From Welwitschia mirabilis (lineage: Eukaryota; Gnetophyta; Gnetopsida; Welwitschiales): DNA of 42,346 nucleotides. A program made the translations under genes and the position numbers. Below are positions 20,610 to 32,220 of the stretch, one piece after another. The stretch spans positions 213,880,236 through 213,922,581 of the forward strand of contig JBOZIK010000001.1 in the NCBI GenBank assembly GCA_051453625.1, written 5' to 3'. Position 1 is the stretch's first letter. Each line of letters begins with the position of its first letter. Under the pieces are notes generated by a model. It was not told the origin of the DNA and searched no databases. It saw nothing but the letters and a program-made list of their open reading frames with translations.

Positions 20610-21187
20610 AATTTTTCTAAGTTAAAAAATCCTTCCCAGTTAATTAGATAAATAATTAAATATTATAATTTAACTAAAAACAATAGGTTTAGTTGTTACT
20701 TATTTAACAATAATAAAAATAGTAATAGTATGAGCCAAAATAAATATTTACATGCTTATATATTTTAGACATTTATTGAAAAGTTAACTTATAGTTATTA
20801 CTTTTTAGTTATGTAATGAAAAGTTGAGTTAGTTATGAAATTTACTATTACTTATGCATGTTTTTCTATTCTTATAGTTCAGAATTAGATTATTTGAATT
20901 AATTTTAGAAGTCAACTACAATTTGGTGTAGATTTCTTTTAATTATATTCTATTCATAAAATAGTAGTTATATGTGATGTGAAATATAAACTCATGTTAT
21001 TCATTTTATGTAGTTAAATTTATTTAGCAATATTATTACATTATTACTTACACCTAGTGGATAATCTTAAAAAGATTAGGTTATGGAAAGCTAAACTACC
21101 TGTAGGCAGTAACCTTTACTACTAATGTTTAGTTATGAATACATGTGTCATTTAGATATTAGATTTATAGAGTCATACCTTGTAATT

Positions 21188-21735
21188 GTGAGCATGTTAG
21201 AGCCTTGGAAAAAAACTAAGAGTAGTCATAAACTTAGCTATAGAACAAGTATGATTCCAATTACTTCTTTAGCTATTCATGTATGGTCCCATATCCTTCT
21301 TGTATTATCTTCTATAATCCTATGCTTCTTCTTACATTATTTTGTATGGTCTGAAACTTGTCTTTCTAGTAATTTTATATGCTTTTAAAATTTATTTAGA
21401 ATCTTTCATGGCTCATCTACTATTCTATAAAAGTTGTGCTTATCGTTTACATATTTATGTTTAAAAAAACTCTTGTGAACATGTTGGAGCCTTAAAAACA
21501 ACTTGTGATAGTTGTAGAATTAGCTATAGAATACATATTATGCCAATATGTCTTTATATATTCATGTATAGTCCCAAATCCTTCTTATATTTTCTTGTAC
21601 AATCCCAAACTTCTTCTTTTATTATTTTGTTTGTTTAAAATTTTTCTTACTACTAATATTTATATGATCTTGAAATTTATTTAGCATCTTGTATGACTCA
21701 TCTAGTGTTCTACAAAATTTTTTCTTATCGTTTAC
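21188..21735. repeat. 286-bp direct duplication inside array unit 1
   Basis: The copies run 21188-21450 and 21475-21735. Both begin gtgaRcatgttRgagccttR and end cttatcgtttac; about four-fifths of positions match by eye. Units 2 and 3 have this segment once. Confidence 0.85.
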
Positions 21736-21781
21736 TTCTTTATGTATAAAGAAACTCTTATTTTATTCATTCTTATGATTC

Positions 21782-22309
21782 NNNNNNNNNNNNNNNNNNN
21801 NNNNNNNNNNNNNNNNNNNNNNNNNNNNNNNNNNNNNNNNNNNNNNNNNNNNNNNNNNNNNNNNNNNNNNNNNNNNNNNNNNNNNNNNNNNNNNNNNNNN
21901 NNNNNNNNNNNNNNNNNNNNNNNNNNNNNNNNNNNNNNNNNNNNNNNNNNNNNNNNNNNNNNNNNNNNNNNNNNNNNNNNNNNNNNNNNNNNNNNNNNNN
22001 NNNNNNNNNNNNNNNNNNNNNNNNNNNNNNNNNNNNNNNNNNNNNNNNNNNNNNNNNNNNNNNNNNNNNNNNNNNNNNNNNNNNNNNNNNNNNNNNNNNN
22101 NNNNNNNNNNNNNNNNNNNNNNNNNNNNNNNNNNNNNNNNNNNNNNNNNNNNNNNNNNNNNNNNNNNNNNNNNNNNNNNNNNNNNNNNNNNNNNNNNNNN
22201 NNNNNNNNNNNNNNNNNNNNNNNNNNNNNNNNNNNNNNNNNNNNNNNNNNNNNNNNNNNNNNNNNNNNNNNNNNNNNNNNNNNNNNNNNNNNNNNNNNNN
22301 NNNNNNNNN
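21782..22309. other. Assembly gap, 528 N
   Basis: A sized gap in array unit 1. Comparison with unit 2 suggests that the missing sequence between ttcttatgatt and the block near 22320 is much shorter (about 100 bases), so the gap size may be overestimated. Confidence 0.99.
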
Positions 22310-22860
22310 ATATGTATAATGATATTAATTCCCATGAAAACATTATATTTTTAGAATCGTTGAAGTATCTTAATTTCTTATTCCTTAAAATTATCTCATA
22401 GGTTATGATCTCCTTCTTAAAGATTAAATCCTTGATACATATTAGTTTTTATATTGATATGTCTTTCTAATATAATAAAGATTATTCTAAATTAAGATAT
22501 AATTATTGTTTCAAATTATGTCATATAAGCTCAACCAACAATGATATTGGGTTTAAAAAATGGTAATTTAAAGAAAATAATCATGTTATATAAGGCTTGA
22601 TGGTTAGAAAACTAAAAAGTTAAGCAACATAAAAGTGGATGAGTGAGATCTTATAATGAAAACATATGCTACTAGTAAGTTTCTAAAACTAAACCTCTTA
22701 AGGAGGAGAGAATTATCATGACCATATTTTTCTAAGGTTAGAAACTCTTTCTAGTAAATTATTAAATATTGAAATTTAACTAAAAATAATAAGTCTAATT
22801 ATTACTTATTTAAGTAATAATGATAAGAATAAAAATCATACTTTTAAAATGTGAAATCAT

Positions 22861-23641
22861 TTTGGAAGCATTTTTTTAGCTAAAAGATTTCAATCATAAG
22901 GAGAATCAAAATCATAACCAAGAATTTCATAGAATCATGAAGTATAGGAAATGAAAATTTATAATAAAATATAATATTTTTCAAGTAGATTTATAGATAT
23001 TAAATTTTTAATGACAAGTAAAGTTCAAAAACAATACAAATTATTATTAATTATGAAACTAGTAAGTATCAATTACCAATCCTAGTTTTTGTTGTGTGTT
23101 CAATAATTTAAAGTAGAAAATAGTATTGCATATAGTTTTTAAAGTTTATAACTAAATATAAAAAGTAAAGTATACATAATTTACCAAGAATATTGATGTT
23201 ATATGCAACATATTATAGTATGTGTTTGTAGTCTAGTACCATTGGTGAAAAGCTTTTAATATTGCAATTATAATACAACTATGATGATCTTCCATGTTAG
23301 AAATCTTAAAAAGCTGAAGATACTTTACATTCAATGAAATGGTAATTTTAATGTCAAAATTATATGTGTCTTAGTTACTAATAAAATAAAGCAATGTTGT
23401 TAATGCAAGATGGTATTGAAAATGTAGGGAAAAAACAAGAATTTTTACTTTTATCAAATCGATTTATGCTAGAAGATCCTAGAACTACCAACATTATTAA
23501 AATTATAGAAATCACAATAATTACAAAAATCATAATTATAGATCATAGGAATTATGATTTCCAAAAAAACATGTTTTTAGGATAAATAAACTTGGTTTTC
23601 TAGGAATTGTATTTTTGGATTATTAAAATCATGATTCCAAA
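22861..23641. mobile_element. Candidate non-autonomous DNA element with short terminal inverted repeats
   Basis: This segment is absent from units 1 and 3 of the array, so it looks inserted. It starts tttggaagcatttttttagc and ends with the reverse complement of tttggaatcatgattttaat, giving about 16 matches in the first 18 bases. The interior carries several ATTATGATT / AATCATAAT subterminal motifs and palindromes (for example near 23520-23560). A 63-codon frame at 23394-23585 is not recognisable. No clear target-site duplication was found, so the family (hAT, PIF/Harbinger or other) is open. Confidence 0.42.
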
Positions 23642-24455
23642 CTACCTTTTAATTGTATGGTAAAAATAAATATTTGCATGCTATCTATTTTAAAAATTTA
23701 TTGAAAAAATTATAATTATTACATTTTAGTTAATTAATGAAAAGGCTGATTTAATCATGAAATTTACTATTACTCATGCATATTTTTCTATTCTTATAGT
23801 TTAGAACTAGATTAATTAATTTTTTAAAATTAACTACAATTTGGTATAAGTTTTCTTTTAGTTATATGTTGTTCATGAAATAGTAGTTACATACATTCTG
23901 ATGTATCTATTCATGCTATGTATTTTATGTAGTTAAATTTATTTAGTAATATTATCATAATATTATTTACACTGAGTGACTAGGCCTGGAAAGAATGGGT
24001 TATGTAAACTTGAATTACCTATAGAAACTTAATCTTTGTTGCTAGTTTATAGTTTTCTATTAGAGACATAGATGTATACCATGTGGTTGTAAGCATGTTA
24101 AAGCATTGAAAACAATTAACAGTACTCATGGACTTATTTATATAATAGGTATGATCTGAAATACTTCTTTAGATATTCTTGTATGGTCCCATCTCCTTCT
24201 TATATTATTATCTTGTATGACTCCAATCTTCTTCCTATAATATTTTATGTGGTCTAAAATTTTTCTGACTAGTAATATTTGTATGCTCTTGAAATTTCTT
24301 TAGCATCTTGAATAACTCATATGATATTCTATAAAATTTTACTTATTGTTTACTCTTTTATGTCTAAAGAACTCCTATTTTCCTAATTCTTATGATTCCT
24401 TAAAAATCTTATAATTTCTAAAGATGTCGTGCTTGAAATTTTTCTACAAACATTA

Positions 24456-24482
24456 CTCTCTCTCTCTCTCTCTATATATATA
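24456..24482. repeat. Microsatellite (CT)n(AT)n
   Basis: About nine CT repeats run straight into five AT repeats at a site in array unit 2. Confidence 0.95.
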
Positions 24483-25740
24483 ATTCTCTAAAAAACATTA
24501 CATTATTAGAATAGTTGATGAAGTATCTTGATTTCTTATTTTTTGAAATTATCGCATAGGTTATGATCTTTTTGTTAATTATCTAGTCCTTGATACATCT
24601 TGATTTTGTAGTTGATATGTATTTCTGATAGAACAAAGATTATCCTAGATCAAGATCTAATTGTTTTTTTAAGATTATACCACAAAAGATCAATAAACAA
24701 AAATATTTGATTAAAATAAATGATAATTTGAGAAAATTACTTTAACTTATATAGATTTTTGTTGTTAGAACAACTATAGAGTTAACCAACATAAACGTTA
24801 ACACATGATATCTTACAATGGAAACCCAAGCTACTAGTAAGTTTCCAAAAGGAAACCTCTTAAGAGGATAAGAACTATTACATCTAGATTTTTCTAAGAT
24901 TAGAAAACATTCCTAATTAATTAGATAAAAAACTAAATATTGGAATTTAACTAATAAGTCTACCTATTACTTACTTAAAAATAATAAAAATAATAATAGT
25001 AATGATCAAAATAAATATTTGCATGCTTATCTATTTTAGAAATTTATTGAAAAGTTAACTTACAGTTATCACTTTTTAGTTAATTAATGGAAAGTTTGAC
25101 TTAATCATGAAATTTACTATTACTCATGCATATTTTTCTTATTCTTCTAATTTAGCATTAGGTTACTTGACTTATTTTTGGAAATTAACTATACTTTGAT
25201 GTATATTTCTTTTAGTTATATCTTATTCATGAAATAGTAGTTATTATTGCTTTGAACTATATACTCATGTTTTTAATTTTATTTAGTTAAATTTATTTAG
25301 TAATATTGTTATATTATTATTTACATTGAGTGATTAGACTTGAAAAGGATGGGTCATGGAAACCAAAATTACCTATAAGAACTTAATGTTTAATATTATT
25401 ATTTAATTATAAATAGCTAAGTCCTTTAGTTATTAGATTCATATATGCATACCTTACGATTGTAAATGTGTTGAATCATTAGAAATCATTAGTAATACTT
25501 GTGAACTGAGATATAGAATAGGTATTATCCTAATTACTTCTTTAGATATTCTTGTATGATTTCAACTCCTTATTATATTATCTTATATTGCCTTAAATTT
25601 ATTCTTATATTAATTTGTATGGTCTAAAATTTCTTTTAATAGTAATATTTGTATGTTATTGAAATTCTTTATCATCTTGCATGACTTTTCTAGTATTATA
25701 AAATAATTATGTTTACTATGAGTTCATTTATGTATTTGCT

Positions 25741-27330
25741 TTTAAGGTTCTTATACAAATTGTGGAGTCTTCACCTACCTTCTTGATATTAATCTTAATT
25801 GAGCCTTGTTGTTAGTGTATTGTTAAACATCATTGTGAATGTTTTATGTGTTAATCATCAATTTATAACTTTGATATGATAAATAAGAGAACTAAAATTA
25901 GCTAGGATAACTAATTATAAGAACTTCAAAGACTGTTACTCTTTACTGGAAATAATAAAGGTATATGAGTTGTTTACAATTTCATATACTTATTTGATTA
26001 CTTGTCTTTATGGAAATATTACAAACAATTTACTTTCTTTGTTTCTTTTTTAAAAGAATTATTTATGAAAAGAGTCTATATGCTTATAATTTGTTAGTAG
26101 TGGCACATACCTTAATTTACAAATTGTTTATTTATAATATCTTATAGTTATAATAATACCCATTTTATTATTTACTCTAAAAATATTCTTAAGTATTATT
26201 TTAGAGTGGGTGATTATGTTCACCATTTTTTAATTAGGGAGTCAAGAGTTCAAGCCTCTATGTACCTTCCTAAGCATACAAAAAAATAAACATACACATA
26301 GTAAACCTCTTATTATTATAAGCAATGAATGTGAGGGTTAAAGAAGTTGAGTAAAAATCATTAACATTAGACGAGGCATGTAATCTCTAAAAATAAACCT
26401 AAATAGAGTGAGTTGAATTTTTAACATATATTTGTATGGGATTGATTTCTTTCCATTTGAAGAATATTTGATATCTAGTTTATTTCACAATAAAATAAAT
26501 CTTTTTTTAAAGTGAATGCAGTGAAATTAGAGTTAAATATACTTATAGCTCTAGAAATTATATCAAGAGTTATATTAAAGTTCATATATTTAATTCATGA
26601 AGTAAGTTTCCACTTCTTCTATCTTTTTCTAAGATTTTTTTGCCCTTCATCTGTATGTAAAATAAGTACATTAGTATAGAATTCTTTTAATTCACATAAG
26701 AAATATGTTTTCTACTCTCTTCTATAAGGTATACCAAGTTTATTTAATTTATCATTTCAACATAAACTATAGCATTCTAGGTGAGCCATCCTTTCTATGA
26801 TAAAGTCTATAGATTAACTTCAAATCATGGTTTGCTGTAGGAATATATGGTAACTATATATTAAGGTAAAAAGAATATGATTAGGATCTAGTTGTGGCTA
26901 TGGTAATGAAGCTAAGGATGAAATATGATAATAATTCCAAAATAAATGATGAACAACTATACTTAAAACGTATATATGCTACATAAAGCAATAGTTATAT
27001 GTCTAAAATATGTAAATTTTAAAACTATAATGGAAATTAAGTGAAATATTAAGGAAAGTAATAGAAGATAAGATAGTGAAACATTCTTAATAGGATAGCT
27101 AATAATATATGAAGAGGAAGTAAAGAGAGTAAGCATGCAAGTGTAGTTGGTTAATGATGCCATGTAAAATTTTGATAACACTAATGAGGATAAAGTACAC
27201 ACATGCAAAAGTTTTAACCATTTCTTAGATTTTTACCTACTCTTATGCACATGTTAAGTTTCTAATTAATCAATCATACATAGGTCATTTTTAGTTTGTT
27301 TTTCTGAAGTCATCTTTCATCCTTTTTTGG
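25741..27330. other. No gene recognised
   Basis: AT-rich sequence without retroelement protein motifs on either strand. An 81-codon minus frame at 26963-27208, rich in Ser, Leu, Ile and Tyr, is most likely chance. A short block at 26205-26262 contains agttcaagcctct, which resembles a tRNA/SINE B box; it is noted as a weak finding. Confidence 0.5.
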
Positions 27331-27740
27331 GTTTTTTGGTATTTTTTTCAAAATTGTAAATCTTAAAGTTACTTTTATCATTAAATCAAGTTATGATGTT
27401 GTATAAGATTCCTTGATTTATTTTTTAATGTCTTCCCTTAGTTTTAAGCTCTCATTTTTACTCTTTTTAGGTTTTTATTTTTTGATATTTTTGCTTTTTT
27501 TAATAGTTTTATAAGTCAAATATCTCTTATCAAATTAAGTTGGAGTGTGGAGTAAGATCCCTAGACTTGAATTTTTTTCTTTTTTCTTTCTCTTAGACTA
27601 TTTTTATTATTTGAATAAATTAAGCTAAGTTGAATGATAAGAAAGACTTCACTATACCATAATTACTTCCTTTTTTAATATGTATTGGTATTTTGCTTTT
27701 TTCATCTTTAATAATTTTGTTAATATTTTTTAACTAAAGA
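27331..27740. repeat. Degenerate tandem repeat, roughly 145-190 bp period
   Basis: Two or three units each begin with a T-rich block (gttttttggtatttttttca at 27331, gtttttattttttgatattt at 27471, ggtattttgcttttttcatc near 27690). This is followed by a block of the form aYcaagttRKgatgt...taagattccttga. The copies are poorly conserved. Confidence 0.6.
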
Positions 27741-28822
27741 AATGAAATGGAATTTACCTTTTACTCCTTAAATACTTAATGTTTTTACTTGCAATATGAT
27801 TTGGTTAGTGGTGGACATAAGGAACCTTACCTAGATAGAGATTTATGTTGGGATTTACCATGGCTTATGAACCTTACCATGCAATCCTAACTTCCATAAC
27901 TATAAATTCTAATTCATTTAAAGAACCAGGTCTCTCTTAAGTGAAAATTACTTAGGAACTCTAAGATTCAAATTCCCATGTATACCTTAGTAATTAAAGG
28001 TATATTGGATAAAGTTTGGATGCACACTTATATGATCTACTTGGATTTCATTGCAAAGTAACCCACATTTAATTAAATTTGAAATTCACCGAGTCAAAAG
28101 TAGGTTACTAATAGTGCATGATACTCTTCTTTAAGGGGGTTATATAGCTAATGTTATTGAAACTAGTTAATGACTTGGAATCCCTAGTGATGTGATCCAT
28201 ATTTTTATCTTTTTACTCCCTTAGGAGACAAGGGTATCATCTTAGAAAGTATGTGATCACTATATGAATTTAGAAGAAGACTTTAGAATTAACCAATTTT
28301 AGCATTTCTATCATCTAAGAAGTAATTTATGTCCTCTTCATTAAAATCGACATTACTCACATTAAGAAATTTTTGAAACAAAACACCTTTATTTTCCTAT
28401 CTTATGCATGTAGGTTCTCATTGGTTAAGGAGTGTTTCTTGATTATAACACTTTATGGTTTGGATAGATCACTTGATTTCTGGATTTGATTTTCTTTTAT
28501 TGTAACTATTTATTTTCATGTGATATCACTTGAAACTATGGTTGAAAGCAAGATCTTTTTTTTTGTAACTATATCATCTCTTGATCCTCTTTTTTATATC
28601 CTTTGTTTTCAAATTTGGAATGATATGTTTGTGTAATGGATAAATCACTCTTAGTTATGTGTGCAAATAAGATTTCTTTGATTCTTGACTTTACTAATAT
28701 TTTTTCAACTCTCTTCTAGTAGTTATTCCTTTTTATACCATGATATCATCTTTAAAAGGTAAGGTTTAGTGGTTATTAGAATCGTTTACACCCATACTTA
28801 CCACTAGGATCATGGCCAATAT
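27741..28822. other. No gene recognised
   Basis: No open frame of note and no transposon motif. It ends at an N gap, beyond which copia element E begins, so part of this may be the LTR or leader of E. I found no convincing tRNA-iMet primer-binding site to prove that. Confidence 0.45.
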
Positions 28823-28864
28823 NNNNNNNNNNNNNNNNNNNNNNNNNNNNNNNNNNNNNNNNNN
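28823..28864. other. Assembly gap, 42 N
   Basis: A short sized gap immediately upstream of the recognisable gag of element E. Confidence 0.99.
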
Positions 28865-29340
28865 TGAGTATTTCAAGTCAACCATGTGGATTTATGATTA
28901 TGAGAAGAAGTTTTTGATACATGCTCATACACCTCTTTAGGATCCAGTTAAAGAAGCTAGGTGACAAGATATTGATAATACATTAATAGAAATTACATGA
29001 AAATATTTTACTTATAAAATTAAGAAGTTGGTTAATTAAATCAAAATAAGTTGTACTAAATTTTATGCCATGAGAGAAACATTCCACTTTAAAAATTATC
29101 TAGAGCTCATTAACCTCATAACTTGCATGAATAGTTTGCATTATAAAAAAGAAAATATTAAACAATTAATTGCATGGATGCATGACATCAAGGAAAAAGT
29201 AGTGGATATTGATTTACAAAAACAAGTTTGCATTTACTATGTAAACATAATCCACTATTATTCGAAAGAATTCTCTTTACATAGTTATACTATGTCACTA
29301 CATAGAAGTAAAACCAAATAATATTACTTTTGATATGATT
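28865..29340 (+). pseudogene. Gag remnant of copia element E
   Basis: An open stretch of 83 codons at 29070-29321 continues an upstream frame with stops. The part CMNSLHYKKENIKQLIAWMH with DIKEKVVDIDLQKQVCIYYV resembles the UBN2-type copia gag (xxSMxYxGxxNIREYIMEMxxLxxKLKxLxxxLSxxxLVHxVL). That module forms the capsid. The remaining 250 bases up to 29340 keep reading frame poorly. Recognition is by pattern only and moderately secure; the neighbouring protease and integrase support it. Confidence 0.55.
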
Positions 29341-29749
29341 AGTAAGATCTCATTTTCACTAAAGCTTAGTTTAGCTTTATGGAATCTTCTTTTCCTACTA
29401 CTACATGTAAATTTATTTATTTTCATCATCTCCTCATTAAAATAAATAGTCTACCAATAAATCCCATCTTCAAAAGAAAATGAATCACAATAAGGATAAC
29501 TATCCATAGAAAAATCAAAATACGAAGCATAATTAGACCCAAAAAAAAAAAAGGTTTAAAATACTATCACTCCTAAGAATAAAAATTATCATGCTCACAA
29601 TGTGAAAGATAAAGTTATACTGCAACATTCTATAAGATTCCTTAAAACAAGATAAAGTATAAATCTAGCATAATTGTAGTTACTAAATAATTTAATTGCC
29701 ATGATAATTCTAAAAATTTTGAATCAAATGCAGTCTTTCAAAACTTTAA
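29341..29749 (+). pseudogene. Gag C-terminal / nucleocapsid region of element E, unreadable
   Basis: A basic, Asn/Lys-rich stretch near 29480-29600 is in the right place for the nucleocapsid, but I cannot identify the CCHC knuckle. It includes a run of 12 A at 29541-29552. Confidence 0.4.
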
Positions 29750-29970
29750 TTTTATTAGTATAACTGAGTTCATAGCTCATGATGAGATGTGAATTCTTAA
29801 CATATGTATAAATTATAACATGAATTATTAGCATAATTATTTTAATGACTTTGTCAAAGTAGTAAGTTAGGATTATATGGAAGGTAGCACTATAATTTCT
29901 ATCAAAGAATATGGCTTAGTTACACTTGACTTGACATTGCTCTCTCATAGACTATTTCTTAAATTTTGTA
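29750..29970 (+). pseudogene. Protease remnant of element E
   Basis: The reading FIAHDEM, a stop, ILN at the place of the WILDSGAS motif is followed by VKVVS, a stop, DYMEGSTIISIKEYGLVTL. This fits the copia pattern VxxGDGxxxxIxGxGxVxL that follows the active site. The active-site DSG itself is not readable (N replaces D). Confidence 0.5.
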
Positions 29971-30379
29971 TGTTCCTTTTTAATTTTACATATTCTATTA
30001 CTTTTTACTCTAGTGCATAAATATCACTTTATTTCTATGATGACATACTTATGGATATTTATTATGGTAAATAATAACTAGTTATGAAAGGATACATGAT
30101 TGGAAATGTTATTCATCTTTATAGTTATGTAAGAATGCAAAAGATCATTTACACAATTTCATAATATGAAATTTCTTCCTCCTTACTATGGCATGCTTAA
30201 TTATGAAATCCCACTCCTTGTATGATAAATGAAAAATATAAGACTAATCACTAGCTACTTCATCCATTTCATGGTATTTTTCTCAATGTAAAGCATGTAT
30301 TTTGAGTAAAGCAACATGATGGCAATTTACACCTAGTAAGTGGCATGTTGATCAACTTAATCATAGTGATTATGTATAC

Positions 30380-31020
30380 CTATGATAGTTTATGTTCTCC
30401 ATGGATTTTACTATATTATCATTTTTATTATGAATATTCTTGAATGACTTGGATATACTTCATAAGATCCAAATTATAAACTTTAGATATTTTTAATAAG
30501 TTTAAAACTAAAGTGGAAAAGCAAGTTAACTCTTAAATTAAAAGTTTTTACTTAGATAATAATGGCAAGTACACATCTACCACCTTTAAGTACTTTCTCA
30601 CTTGTGAAGCAATTCAACATTTGAAGACCCGCCTTGGAATATCCTAATAAAATAGTATTTCTTATTATTTAATCATACTATCATAAATATGACACATCTC
30701 ATGATGTATTTTAATAATAATAAGATGTATCTTTAAGGGTAAAGTAGTGAATACAATAATACATCCAAGTAATCATATTAATTCATATACTAAAATGAAG
30801 TATTTCCAATTAAGGAGTGGTATAGATACAAGCTAAAGTTAAACCATTTTCATGTTTTTGATTACAAGTGCTATGTCCATATTCTATGTGAACATCTTAA
30901 AAATTTTGGAACAAATGCTTACTTTAGCATCTTTGAGGAATATCAAGCTAACTAGAAGGATTATCAAGTGTATGTACTAGAGCATTATAAGATCATTATT
31001 TCTTATAACATCATCTTTTT
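30380..31020 (+). pseudogene. Integrase remnant of copia element E
   Basis: FNKFKTKVEKQVNS near 30493-30534 is followed by LDNNGKYTSTTFKYFLTCEA at 30550-30610. This is the core block FKxFKAxVEKQxGxxIKxLRSDNGGEYxSxEFxxFC; the catalytic aspartate is present, but GGEY has become NGKY. The TPQQNGVAERKN block with the catalytic glutamate is missing or unreadable after 30640. From 30810, KLKLNHFHVFDYKCYVHIL and then IFEEYQAN ... DYQVYVLEHYKIIIS (to about 31000) match the C-terminal copia block (KPxxxHLRVFGCxCYVHxP ... IFLGYxxxSKAYRLYxPxxxKIIISRDVxF). An internal deletion is likely. Confidence 0.8.
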
Positions 31021-31195
31021 AAAGACTTCAAACAATGATTTTAAGCTTAATACTTTGAAGCTTTGTCCTTCCCCTAAACTAGTGACCATATTAGATGCTC
31101 AATCTCCTATGGTTAAGGGGGCAAATTTGGTTATCAGTAATACTTTAGTTCCTTCTATTATTAAATCTACTTTGAAACCTATAAAAATTGAGTAA
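30968..31195 (+). pseudogene. Integrase end and linker towards RT of element E, open for 75 codons
   Basis: The frame starts inside the integrase C-terminal block (YVLEHYKIIISYNIIF) and runs through a variable Ser/Pro/Lys-rich linker (TLKLCPSPKLVTILDAQSP), which is typical between integrase and RT. It ends in a stop; I find no RT beyond it. The ATG is internal and not a real start. Confidence 0.6.
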
Positions 31196-31200
31196 TTATT

Positions 31201-31667
31201 TTCTCCTAGAATACTTGATCATCAATCTAGAAGTAATTCAATAGATTCTTTAACTAAAAAAGCTAATACTACTCACAGAAACATATACGTACTTGGTTAC
31301 TATCACATCCATCTTTTTACTTATTTTAAAACATTATAAAAAATAAGTTTAATGAAACATTTAGAAAGATTTAATTATTTTGAAATCTCTAACTAATCTT
31401 AATATTATGTTTTTGATATGTTGTTATATTAAATTGTGCCTTAAGTTTCTTTTATTTTGATTAAAAATGTTACTTATAATTTTCAAGAATGTTTTTACAA
31501 TGGTAATGATTTGATTTACTTTCATTTTTTTTTGCACTTTCCTAAAATTTATGCATTTAAATGTAAATAGTAGAGGCTTTCTATTCATTTTCCCTCATTA
31601 TTATGATTAAATGTGAAATCATTATTTTTATATTATTAAAGCATCTGATGGCTAGGCAAGCCTTTAT
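31201..31667. other. No gene recognised
   Basis: AT-rich sequence after the last readable part of element E. No RT motif (WxxAMxxE, TKWVF, DVxxAFLNG) is visible. Confidence 0.5.
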
Positions 31668-32220
31668 GAGATGTTATGAAACTCCCTTTTTCTGTTAGCT
31701 CATGATTGTGTCCTTTCATATTTTTAAGTCTTATTGGCTTACCCCTGTTTGCTCTTTTTAAATAGCATTCTTCCTTTCTTAAGTCTATTTTATTTTTCTA
31801 AAAATAGCCTTGCCTTAAAATCTTGGAGATTAGAAGGTCTAGGAGCTCTGAAAACTTGGAATATCTTCGAATAGCAAACATTTATGGATATGGTTCTATA
31901 CTTTTGTGCTTTCTTATTGTCCTTCCTTATGCATTCTATTATTGAGATCTTTATGTTTATATTTCTGTAAGTCAAATGTTAAATCATATGATACTTGATA
32001 AAATAAATTTTGTTTGATAATGTCTTACCTACATTTGTCCCTTTTCTTAATGTTTTGATGTTGTCTATTCTTGGTATGAGATGATTGTTCATGATTAATC
32101 CTTATCATATTCACCTTATCATCCTATTATTAAAATATATGATTTGAGATGATATCTTATGATTAAAACTTATCTTAATTTCTTAATATCATTATGTTTG
32201 AACTTATGGTTATGGATTTC

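Larger units (their letters stand above)
20610..25740. repeat. Tandem array of about 1.37 kb units, three copies
   Basis: A unit starts with tttttctaagttaRaaa ... attaaatattRRaatttaac (20610, 22720 and 24890). It continues with catgcttatMtattttaRa (20750, 23680, 25022), tgaaatttactattactYat (20838, 23757, 25107), gtagttaaatttatttag, a tatggtcccatMtccttctt block, and gttatgatctYYtt (22400, 24560). Unit 1 is lengthened by an internal 286-bp duplication and a 528-N gap, unit 2 by a roughly 0.8 kb insertion; unit 3 is cut at about 25740. I cannot assign a function: it is neither rDNA nor a known satellite, and it has no coding frame. Confidence 0.8.
28865..31200 (+). mobile_element. Ty1/copia retrotransposon relic E
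   Basis: Plus-strand traces of gag, protease and integrase occur in copia order. No RT or RNase H follows, so the element is truncated at about 31200, and neither LTR is identified. It is a separate copy from element F at 38866-42346, since the integrase and gag phrases differ. Confidence 0.75.

Noticed and set aside
20222-21388. Short frames at 20222-20449 (minus) and 21125-21388 (plus)
   Set aside because: The second lies in tandem repeat units whose other copies carry stops in the same frame; the first has no motif.
21732-22401. Long open frames spanning N runs (also at 7747-8038, 32520-32723, 36358-36945, 38608-38793)
   Set aside because: They are open only because N codons are not read as stops.
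26963-27208. 81-codon minus frame with hydrophobic stretches as a membrane protein
   Set aside because: Ser/Leu/Ile/Tyr richness follows from AT content; no homology or context.
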